This document shows positions 46,128 through 56,304 of a stretch of DNA of 64,000 nucleotides, piece by piece. The notes under the pieces are model-generated. The model was not told the origin of the DNA. It ran no database searches and saw only the letters and a program-made list of their open reading frames with translations. Numbering within the stretch: position 1 is the first letter of the stretch; the number at the start of each line of letters is the position of its first letter. This stretch comes from Nematostella vectensis (lineage: Eukaryota > Cnidaria > Anthozoa > Actiniaria > Edwardsiidae): the NCBI RefSeq assembly GCF_932526225.1, contig NC_064034.1, positions 11,916,887 to 11,980,886 of the forward strand, read 5' to 3'. A program made the position numbers and the translations under genes.

Positions 46128-47156
46128 CTGGCAAATTAAATATTTTGTGTTACCTTACTTGCTTTTGAAAATATCTCATTCTTGAAACAGAAAATATCAA
46201 GTAAGATTCGGAATAAAGATAGAGCAGTTATATTTCTATTTTAACGTCTGTTGCTATACAAACATAAGAAATGATAAATAATTCATTGAATAAATACGTG
46301 TAGTCAGTATGTCAATTTCACGGTCAAGTTCTACTTGGTGAGGCGATCGTATCTAACGTAACAACAGATTATTTTAGTATTTTATTACACTCGTTTCGTA
46401 GGTTTTAGTTTTTTTTGTACTAAAAAAGGCTTCTGATTTCTTCAATACCTAAACTTTTTCCTGCTAAACGACTAAATCTTTTTCAAAACATCAACCCTTT
46501 ATTACGACCATTTGAACAAAATCGATTGCATAGGTGACACTTTTTGGCCTTTAATAGATACAAAGTAACAAAAAAAAGTATGAGAGTGGATTTTGATTTT
46601 GTGACTATTGTGGAGGTCTTTCCTAAGCGCAATGTTGCAGCACATATAGTAATATTGATGCATAGAAACAAGGGTCGTACCAGGGGGTGGGGCACTGGAG
46701 CACGTGTTCCCTAAATTTTTCAAAAAATATATGAAGATCTTTCAGTGCAGTTCGCCAGGCGGTGCCAGCAATAAAGGCTATGTTGGCACTATAAAAAGTC
46801 AATGATTATGTATTGTTATGTCGAAGGAATGTATTTAATGTGAAATTCTTCCGCAAAAGAAGTGCCAGTGATATGTGGTCGGAGTTGCGCTCTCATTCCA
46901 CATTAATAACAACGGATGAGACGTAATTTTTGCATGGGGCCTTAGAAATATTTTAGTAGTGGGCTTCAAACCGCTTGATATATAAACATTTCTTTGGCAT
47001 ATTTAAAGACCCAAGCATTCTAAAGCACAAGATGAATGTCATCCTTCTTCGATCTCATCGTGTCCCAAATACTAGCGGTAACATAGATGTTAGAAAGTAA
47101 TTGTCGAGTAGTTCTAGTGAATGTTCCCTGTGACTGCACGCATTACCTAACAAATA

Positions 47157-47365
47157 CATGCACAGATGACGTCACAGCGTGTCATGAACAAAAAAGTGAC
47201 GCAGTCGAGTTGCGTGACTGTTATCCATGACACACCGTGACGTCTTCTGTGCATCTATTAGAGGACAAACGCATATAGAAATGAGTTATGTAACAAAATA
47301 GTTTTAGGGAGTGTGCGCGCATGCTTACGCCAAGCGTTCGTGTATCCTCTAATAACACATGGACC
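47157..47365. mobile_element. two abutting palindromic elements
   Basis: CATGCACAGATGACGTCAC with GCGTGTCATGAA is mirrored by TCCATGACACACCGTGACGT with CTGTGCATC (47157-47254). Directly next, CTATTAGAGGACAAACGC is mirrored by GCGTTCGTGTATCCTCTAAT (47253-47356), with ATAGAAATG/CATTTCTAT further out near 47276 and 47412. They are MITE-like and nested or tandem. Confidence 0.65.
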
Positions 47366-47857
47366 CTTGACCAATCAGAGCGCGCGATTTACGAATGTCG
47401 TTGTATAAAACACATTTCTATAGCCATGGGGTTACATTGAGGTCTGCTTTTGTTGTGTTGTTTTGCCCAAATCCAGGGGCTGCTAACTTATCCATCTAGT
47501 AACCAGGGTGCACTTGCCAGTGATAAAATACGCTTAGACTAGTTCCAGTACCGCGCGGTTAAACCAAAGGAGTTTTAGTGGCGAACCGTCACATTTTAGC
47601 GACTGCTAAGAAAACTAGCGCAAAGCTAAGGCTATAATGTTCTTTATGACTCCCTCATTATAAAAAAAACTGTCTTCTTATGTACAGTATGGTTTTAATG
47701 CTGAACAGTTAGTCAAAACAGCGAATGAAGTCAGTCTTTCGTACCTTTACTTGAACGACTAAACACTACGATTTTGTTTGTTTTCACTAGAGCACACGCA
47801 TGCGCATACGTTATTAAGCACTGTCGGTGCACTTTACTCTCGAATCGAACACCTTAC

Positions 47858-47930
47858 CAATGGTGCCACGGGCTTGTCGATCCCAGTCTGCCAATGAAAG
47901 GCTAAGAAAGTAAGTCGCGCACGCCACCAT
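47858..47930 (-). CDS. candidate first exon of the TPR gene
   Basis: A minus-strand ATG is followed by 24 open codons (MVACATYFLSLSLADWDRQA) and a good donor, CCATTG|GTAAGG, in phase 1. Location and strand fit the 5' end of the TPR gene, but the next recognised exon (46127) begins in phase 0, so at least one more exon must lie between. It could instead belong to another gene or be chance. Confidence 0.35.
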
Positions 47931-48871
47931 CTTCTCGGCACTTAGTTCGTTACGCTTTTATGGGTTTTACGGGCGGTCTTTGATTTTTTTAAAAATGACT
48001 TCTAAAATAAATTCATTTAGAATCAAGATTTAAAAAAAGAAAGAAATAAAAATATCAAAAGATAACAATATTTTGTTTAATGTCATATGCATCTTACGGA
48101 GCAAACAATAAAGATAAGCCTATAGAATTTAATGAATGTTTAAGTAAGACTGTCAACATTTTTTGGGGAGATGAAAGCACACGACGGGGCTAATAGCCAA
48201 GAAAGATAAAAGAATAACATGATTTTTCCATAGGAATATAAACGTTAAACCAAAAAAAGGCAAATTCTGGTTGTAAATTGCACCAAAGCGATGTCAACCG
48301 AAGGGTACATAACTATACCAGCTGGTAAGACCCGCAGAACACGATAAAGAGCATAAAAACTTGCCCATGGAAAACAGACAAGACAAAACGACATATGCAG
48401 CCGTACTATAAAGCAATGAATGTGGAAAGAAAACGACATTTTAATTAAATAAGTATGTTAAATTAATTTTGAGATGAAAATTTGGATATTAAAAAATTAA
48501 GGTAAGTAGCTAGCTTCGAGGTGTTAAAAAATAATTAGAAACGTTAATGAACGTCACACAGAAGAGGGAACTTATTACTAGATTTTCTAATGGAACTACT
48601 TCCAAAGCAGCTGGACACGGTTTGCCATTAAGGAAAAGATCACGGCAAAAGCCCTGCGATATCAACATATGTAGCAGAGCGGACAAAGTACTGTTAGAGG
48701 ACGAGCATCGAGAGGCATCTAACAGCCATCAGGATCTATGTCATAACAATGTCAAAATACCTGTAAAAAGACTAAAGTCGGGAAGAACTTTTCAGTTGCA
48801 GACTATCTGGTATCTGTGTGGCAAGAATACCGGCAGCATAAAAAATAAAGTCGTGAAGGAGTGAAGAACTC

Positions 48872-50959
48872 ATGATGACAATGAATACAAGCCATGGTAA
48901 TGCGTCTGTTTCATGTGCAACGGATGGGCGCTATTTGTAGACCGTCTATACACTATGTATCTTATAGTCTTTGCATCATCAATGGCGTCCTCTGCTTTCC
49001 TACAATCGCTGGAAACATCCTTATCTTGCTAACGATGTACCTCACTCGCTCCCTTCAGACTCCTTCAGTCTTATTCATCTGTAACCTCGCGCTGTCTGAT
49101 CTGCTTGTCGGCTTGGCGAATATGCCTGGATACATCGTGTGGAAGGCAGCGCAGATCTTGGAAGAAGAACAACTCTGCGAACCGCTGCCGTCGCCTCCAA
49201 GTTTGCCGCGCACATCTCGGTTTCCATGATAAATATGACGGCCATTGCTTGTGATCGCTACTTCATGCTGTATTTTCACCTGCAATATCGAACCATGGTT
49301 ACAACCACCCGGATCAGCGTCGCTATCGTAAGCTTTTGGATCCTCTCGTTCACCGTAGTAACGGTTGGTTACTATAACCAGGAGTTAGCTTATATCGTCT
49401 CTGCCCTTAGTATATCGGTGTGTTTTATGGTGTCCACCGTCTGCTATTGTTTTATATACCGAGTTGTAAGGCGACAGATTAGCCATCACTTGTCTTTTTT
49501 AACGACCGAGAAAGCAAACTTCCAGGGTTGCCTTCAGAAAGGTGCAGAGAGGAGCAGAGAGAAGATCACGAGCACAAAACAGGCGAACGGACGGACACTT
49601 GTAAGAGAATTCCTGAGCGAGAAGTGGAAGTAGCTATTGAAATAATTAAAAGAATGCAAAGAGACAGTAGTAACGGAGAAAAGGCGAATGAGGGCATTGA
49701 AGCGAATGGTACTTGTGATCAAGTTTGCAGGCACAACCAAATACCCAGACCAAATGGCAATAACTCAGACGCGATTCTACAGAGAAATGAAATATGCGAA
49801 GGGTGGAAGGAACGAACATGACAAACGACGAAAATAAAATTGGCGAGAGAAGTTCATTTTCATATTATGAGGTCCCTTGTATGCATGGTAGTGGAGATAT
49901 TAAGACAAATGAGCAAGGTACGTCAAAGCAATCTGACATAGTAGCTTTCAGTGATAGAAGTGGAAAATGCAATCGACTTCAACTGGACCCGACAGATAAC
50001 CTTCTGAACAACACCAGCATCAGGGACCGCCAGACCTGACACAATCAAATCAGACACAAGAAACATCATACCTGATACAGAGACCGCCAGATTCGAAACA
50101 GAAACCGCCAGAACAGACACAGAAATCACCAGACATGGTACAGAAACCGCCAGACCAGACACAAAGACCGCCAGACCTGACACAGTCAGACAAGACACAA
50201 TAAACATCTTACCTGCTACAGAGATCACCAGATTTGACACAGTAACCGCCAGTCATAGTACTCAAACAACCAGACCCGAGATCCCCAGACTACCAGAGAA
50301 TACCAGATATAATACAGAAACCGCTAGACCCGACACAAAATCCACTAGACCTGTCACAGAATCCACCAGACCTGACACCAGGACGGTCAAACCTGACACA
50401 GACACGGTTATACCTGACAGAAGGGCAACTAAACCTGACAAGAAGATGGTCAGATCATACAAAAAAAACAGTCAGAAACAACTATGGCAATGGCATTGAC
50501 AAAGCAGAAATTTCACAGATATGTGAGAATGCCATGGTCAGGATAGAGATTGTCCCGATGAATCCTAGAGTTAGCACCCAAAACAACATGTCAACAAAAA
50601 AGTATTGGTATGAGCCTAGCCTGGACTGTTATTTTACACCTAATAGGGGAGGACTCAAAAGATCAAACAGAAGAATGAGAAAAAGTGACCGGCTTAACAT
50701 CAGATGAATAAGAAAAAGAATCCTGAGTGTGTTTTACACATATCTTTGTTTTTTGATGTTCTATACCCTTTATTGCCTTACTGCAGTACTTGTGGCATTG
50801 TACAGCCCTCATCTCGTTTTTACTACTGTTCTTACTCATGTTTTCATGGTGATAGTATACATGAATTCTACCTTTAACCCTTTGGTATACTGTTGGACAA
50901 TGACAGACCTGCGTTCAGGCGTCAAACAGACAATAAGATGGCTAACAATGATCAAGTGA
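48872..50959 (+). pseudogene. rhodopsin-type GPCR, intronless, broken by frameshifts and stops
   Basis: A plausible N terminus at 48872 with two N-glycosylation sites (MNTSHGNASVSC) runs into TAG at 48938. A shifted frame then gives TM1 (VLCFPTIAGNILILLTMYL) and TM2 (VLFICNLALSDLLVGLANMP). A second shift near 49186-49195 leads to TM3 with DRY (NMTAIACDRYFMLY), TM4 and TM5 (LAYIVSALSISVCFMVSTVC). TAG at 49631 ends that frame inside the third loop. The loop is swollen to about 1.2 kb and contains a minisatellite. TGA at 50705 lies just before TM6 (ILSVFYTYLCFLMFYTLYCL), and TM7 has NSTFNPLVYCW. The stretch thus holds all seven helices but no continuous frame. A decayed class A receptor is the simplest reading; assembly errors could explain one shift but hardly all breaks. 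Confidence 0.85.
50030..50445 (+). repeat. ~27-bp minisatellite inside the GPCR third loop
   Basis: Degenerate units built on ACCGCCAGACCTGACACAGA (about 15) run through the segment between TM5 and TM6. In one frame they read as repeats of ARPDT-x-T type and in another as QKPPDxTQ type. Expansion here probably accompanied decay of the receptor frame. Confidence 0.75.
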
Positions 50960-51516
50960 CACAACAAGGAGTTAATAAGGAACGCTGGGTCCTAAATATA
51001 TCACTCCAAGATGAGCAAAAATGTTATAAATAAAAAAGAGAGATACTGTTGTATCAAGTTGGATAAATCACATAGCTTGCTAGGAGTTCTGACATTATTA
51101 TTGACATGAGTAAAATATTATACTTTTATTATTAACATTCAGATGTTTTATACATAGTCATTTGTTTAGTGAAAGTTTGCACTGTCACCAATGCTTGTAA
51201 TACGGAATATAAAATAAGAAAACATCAGTACATATTGAATTTACTGTATGTATTGACAGTGTGGCTAAATTAACAACCTGTATACTGCATACTCTAAGCA
51301 ACTCTTGCAAGTCTATGATACTATGATGGTACTTTATGCACTGCTATAGTGACTTTGTTTTGTGATTTGATGAGAAGATTGCTATAAAACAAATTAGGAA
51401 AATAGTATTAGATAAAAACTCCCCAAAAGACTTCCATCACATTTGGCCTCCCTTGAACAACAGCCAATGTACTCAAACATTCAAAACTTATTCTCTGAAA
51501 TATGATGCCCTTAAGC
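50960..51516. other. 3' flank of the GPCR remnant, no gene seen
   Basis: AT-rich sequence with an AATAAAAAAG run near 51028 that might once have served as a polyadenylation signal. I searched the minus strand here for the missing last exon of LAMTOR5 and did not find it. Confidence 0.5.
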
Positions 51517-52708
51517 CTAGTCCGCACTAGCGTCGTAAGAGTCATAAGCATCGGGGTTACGTTTCTAATGACTCAAGTGGGAACGCGTCCTCATAGCGTC
51601 ATTAGGCGCTTCATACTCATCATAAGCAAAATCGTAAGAAATTCGAGGTCGAATTTCTTATGAACGAGCTTACGTTGATTAGGATTGTTATGATTGCAAA
51701 ATTTCTAGTGGGGACGTCATGATCATAATGGCAATAAGAATGACATAAGTAACAGCCAATCAACTTCTAGTGCCAGGCTGTTAATATACTCGTGCAAGGA
51801 GTCAAAATAGCGGCCACAGAGTTGTAGTTGAGACGATCCTAGTTCCGATCTTTTTCAGTCATTTATAAGGAGCAGGTTCTTCTGATTCATCATTACCAAA
51901 TGCTCCATAACCTTTCAAGTGTTGATTGTTGTGCTGTGCGAGTTTTAGCCGGTGCGTTTGCAAAATGACCTTGGATGCACTTAAAGAAAAACCCAGCATT
52001 TTGTGTCGTGCAGAACGAAAAAAATAACTTTTAAAATCTAACTAAGTTAGAGTAAACTTCTATCAAAGATCTTTTGCAAGGATGTGAACAAAATATCAAA
52101 TTTTCTGATGAAACATTTTTTGTAGCTGTTAAAATTTAAGAAGGTCTTTTTAGCGAAAACACCATCAAATTAGTGTTAAAACCTATAGGGTAAATTTACT
52201 TCCGCAGTATATTCAACCGGAAGTAAAATTGCAATCGCCAAAATGTCAACTTTTAGGCCGAAACAGGCAAAAAGACCTCGATATTCGTAATCTATGCCAG
52301 TAAATTCGGTTAAATATCGACAAAATAGTTTGTTTGATAGCTATGGGTTTACAGGGCCTTTTAAATCAATTTAGCTCTTTTAGCGAGGACGGGCCTTACT
52401 CGTCTCATCGGTTTAGGTCTCAGACGCCTGTTTTGCGTACTAAAGATAAACAGACGTGCAAGGAATTGCAATAGTTTTACTTTGTGGATAGCGCGAATCC
52501 TATCCTCGGTGATAAAACGGGAGATACTGGCAACCAAAGAGGCAAAGAGTGCGACTGTTGATATCTTCATTTTCGCGGGAATGTTAAAATGATCGGCTTG
52601 TGATCGTTATGTTGCCCACGTCGCTACCCGATCATAAGCATCGTCAGCCCTTACGGCTCCATAATCCTTATGCCTTATGATCCTTATGACGCTAGTGGGG
52701 ACCTAGTC
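51517..52708. mobile_element. 1.2 kb TIR element (CTAGTCCGCACTAGCGTC ends)
   Basis: The left end CCTAGTCCGCACTAGCGTCG with TAAGAGTCATAAGCATC is mirrored at the right by GATCCTTATGACGCTAGTGG and GGACCTAG. Subterminal regions repeat TCATAAG/CTTATGA many times. No transposase frame is visible. Confidence 0.75.
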
Positions 52709-53362
52709 TGCTTGCAGGCGGTACTCGGTGTTACTATCACGGAAATAGCTAGCCACTTATTCACTTTGAAACACGTCTCAAATTTTTTCCTTACTAGGTA
52801 TCTCCATCTTTCCTCCTCCCCCTAGCATCCCTCGGCTCCCAGTTTCCATTCTCCCCTTCGCATTTGACTAGTACTTGGTCTTACCTCCTGTAATAAACCC
52901 TGTACTAGAACACACGTGAGGCTGCTTAACCTTTCAAAGAGCTCTATGAAATATCCTATTCCTTATTTAGCGTCATTTATTTATGGATGTGCATGTTTTT
53001 GAACTTTTGTTGTTTTCATTATATTTTAACTCACTTCTATCTCCACCAGCTATAACCTTACCCCTTATCCGCCTTTTTGTTTTCTGGTCTATACTGTACC
53101 TCCCTACCCACTACCTCCTTCTTAATCTTCCCATTAATCTTCCCAATCATCACTATCCCGTACACTCCTTATAGTCCAACTCCACTCACTGAAGCATTAT
53201 CCCCACAATCACCCTCCTGTCCTGACCCCTGACACCTACCTCTACCCGTATCACAACAATTTTCCCCCTTTTATGTCCCCCTTCTCCCCAGGTGGCATGG
53301 TACGAATACCCGCTTTTAACCAAAAACGATAATAACACTGGGTACCGCCTGCAAGCATGCTA
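52709..53362. mobile_element. ~0.65 kb inverted-repeat element abutting the 61-bp array
   Basis: TGCTTGCAGGCGGTACTCGG with TGTTACTATC at 52710-52739 is inverted at 53330-53360 (GATAATAACACTGGGTACCG with CCTGCAAGCATGC). The flank CTAGTGGGGACC occurs outside both arms, linking it to the neighbouring TIR element. The interior is C/T-rich with no gene. Confidence 0.65.
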
Positions 53363-53369
53363 GTGGGGA

Positions 53370-56219
53370 CCAGGCTTTACAGTACAGATAATGGGTACTA
53401 ACAACAAGCAGTATATTAGAATCTAAGGGACCAGGCTTTACAGTACAGATAATGGGTACTAACAACAAGCAGTGTATTAGAATCTAAGGGACCAGGCTTT
53501 ACAGTACAGATAATGGGTACTAACAACAAGCAGTGTATTAGAATCTAAGGGACCAGGCTTTACAGTACAGATAATGGGTACTAACAACAAGCAGTGTATT
53601 AAAATCTAAGGGACCAGGCTTTACTGGGTACTAACAACAAGCAGTGTATTAGAATCTAAGGGGCCAGGCTTTACAGTACAGATAATGGGTACTAACAACA
53701 AGCAGTGTATTAGAATCTAAGGGACCAGGCTTTACAGTACAGATAATAGGTACTAACAACAAGCAGTGTATTAGAATCTGAGGAACCAGGCTTTACAGAA
53801 CAGATAATGGGTACTAACAACAAGCAGTGTATTAGAATCTAAGGGACCAGGCTTTACAGTACAGATAATAGGTACTAACAACAGGCAGTGTATTAGAATC
53901 TAAGGGACCAGGCTTTACAGTACAGATAATAGGTACTAACAACAGGCAGTGTTTTAGAATCTAAGGGTCCAGGCTTTACAGTACAGATAATGGGTACTAA
54001 CAACAAGCAGTGTATTAGAATCTAAGAGACCAGGCTTTACAGTACAGATAATGGGTACTAACAACAAGCAGTGTATTAGAATCTAAGAGACCAGGCTTTA
54101 CAGTACAGATAATGGGTACTAACAACAAGCAGTGTATTAGAATCTAAGGGACCAGGCTTTACAGTACAGATAATGGGTACTAACAACAAGCAGTGTATTA
54201 GAATCTAAGGGACCAGGCTTTACAGTACAGATAATGGGTACTAACAACAAGCAGTGTATTAGAATCTAAGGGACCAGGCTTTACAGTACAGATAATGGGT
54301 ACTAACAACAAGCAGTGTATTAAAATCTAAGGGACCAGGCTTTACAGTACAGATAATGGGTACTAACAACAAGCAGTGTATTAGAATCTAAGGGACCAGG
54401 CTTTACAGTACAGATAATAGGTACTAACAACAAGCAGTGTATTAGAATCTAAGGGACCAGGCTTTACAGTACAGATAATGGGTACTAACAACAAGCAGTG
54501 TATTAGAATCTAAGGGGCCAGGCTTTACAGTACAGATAATGGGTACTAACAACAAGCAGTGTATTAGAATCTAAGGGACCAGGCTTTACAGTACAGATAA
54601 TAGGTACTAACAACAAGCAGTGTATTAGAATCTAAGGAACCAGGCTTTACAGAACAGATAATGGGTACTAACAACAAGCAGTGTATTAGAATCTAAGGGG
54701 CCAGGCTTTACAGTACAGATAATGGGTACTAACAACAAGCAGTGTATTAGAATCTAAGGGACCAGGCTTTACAGTACAGATAATAGGTACTAACAACAAG
54801 TAGTGTATTAGAATCTAAGGAACCAGGCTTTACAGAACAGATAATGGGTACTAACAACAAGCAGTGTATTAGAATCTAAGGGACCAGGCTTTACAGTACA
54901 GATAATAGGTACTAACAACAAGCAGTGTATTAGAATCTAAGGGACCAGGCTTTACAGTACAGATAATAGGTACTAACAACAAGCAGTGTATTAGAATCTA
55001 AGGAACCAGGCTTTACAGAACAGATAATGGGTACTAACAACAAGCAGTGTATTAGAATCTAAGGGACCAGGCTTTACAGTACAGATAATGGGTACTAACA
55101 ACAAGCAGTGCATTAGAATCTAAGGGACCAGGCTTTACAGTACAGATAATAGGTACTAACAACAGGCAGTGTTTTAGAATCTAAGGGACCAGGCTTTACA
55201 GTACAGATAATGGGTACTAACAACAAGCAGTGTATTAGAATCTAAGGGACCAGGCTTTACAGTACAGATAATGGGTACTAACAACAAGCAGTGTATTAGA
55301 ATCTAAGAGACCAGGCTTTACAGTACAGATAATGGGTACTAACAACAAGCAGTGTATTAGAATCTAAGGGACCAGGCTTTACAGTACAGATAATGGGTAC
55401 TAACAACAAGCAGTGTATTAGAATCTAAGAGACCAGGCTTTACAGTACAGATAATGGGTACTAACAACAAGCAGTGTATTAGAATCTAAGGGACCAGGCT
55501 TTACAGTACAGATAATGGGTACTAACAACAAGCAGTGTATTAGAATTTAAGGGACCAGGCTTTGCAGTACAGATAATGGGTACTAACAACAAGCAGTGTT
55601 TTAGAATCTAAGGGACCAGGCTTTACAGTACAGATAATGGGTACTAACAACAAGCAGTGTATTAGAATCTAAGGGACCAGGCTTTACAGTACAGATAATG
55701 GGTACTAACAACAAGCAGTGTTTTAGAATCTGAGGGACCAGGCTTTACAGTACAGATAATGGGTACTAACAACAAGCAGTGTATTAGAATCTAAGAGACC
55801 AGGCTTTACAGTACAGATAATAGGTACTAACAACAAGCAGTGTATTAGAATCTAAGGGACCAGACTTTACAGTACAGATAATAGGTACTAACAACAAGCA
55901 GTGTATTAAAATCTAAGGGACCAGGCTTTACAGTACAGATAATAGGTACTAACAACAAGCAGTGTATTAAAATCTAAGGGACCAGGCTTTACAGTACAGA
56001 TAATGGGTACTAACAACAAGCAGTGTATTAGAATCTAAGGAACAAGGCTTTACAGTACAGATAATGGGTACTAACAATAAGCAGTGTTTTAGAATCTAAG
56101 GGACCAGGCTTTACATTACAGATAATGGGTACTAACAACAAGCAGTGTTTTAGAATCTAAGGGACCAGGCTTTACAGTACAGAAAATGGGTACTAACAAC
56201 AAGCAGTGTATTAAAATCT
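53370..56219. repeat. 61-bp tandem array, about 46 copies
   Basis: The unit runs GACCAGGCTTTACAGTACAG, ATAATGGGTACTAACAACAA, GCAGTGTATTAGAATCTAAG, G. It is repeated head to tail over 2.85 kb with few substitutions (ATAATAGGT, GTTTTAG and AGAACAGAT variants recur in blocks). One copy near 53620-53640 has lost the ACAGTACAGATAA part. Variant blocks repeating at longer spacing (for example 53690-53830 and 54530-54690) suggest higher-order duplication. There are no unique spacers between units, so it is not a CRISPR. Confidence 0.95.
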
Positions 56220-56304
56220 TATCCACCCCCTTACCCCAAAGCAATTCTGCTTCAAACTGAGCTACAGTGCTTGGGGGTATAATTTTCCAAATCTAGCCAC
56301 TCAC

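Larger units (their letters stand above)
46128..48871. other. region upstream of the TPR gene: palindromes, one candidate exon
   Basis: Between the TPR gene and the GPCR remnant I see palindromic elements at 47157-47365, a possible first exon at 47858-47930 on the minus strand, and otherwise AT-rich non-coding sequence. A 105-codon + frame at 48547-48864 just upstream of the GPCR shows no recognisable domain. Confidence 0.5.

Noticed and set aside
49923..50462. Minus-strand frames reading VSGLAVSV repeats
   Set aside because: They are the antisense of the GPCR-loop minisatellite; low complexity and no start or neighbour support.
53370..56219. Possible CRISPR-like array
   Set aside because: Repeats are contiguous with no unique spacers, and the context is an animal genome; it is a tandem satellite.
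56221..56304. Diverged last LAMTOR5 exon directly after the donor
   Set aside because: The translated frames show only a vague PKH match and hit stops; no acceptor at a workable distance, as the intron would be about 12 nt.
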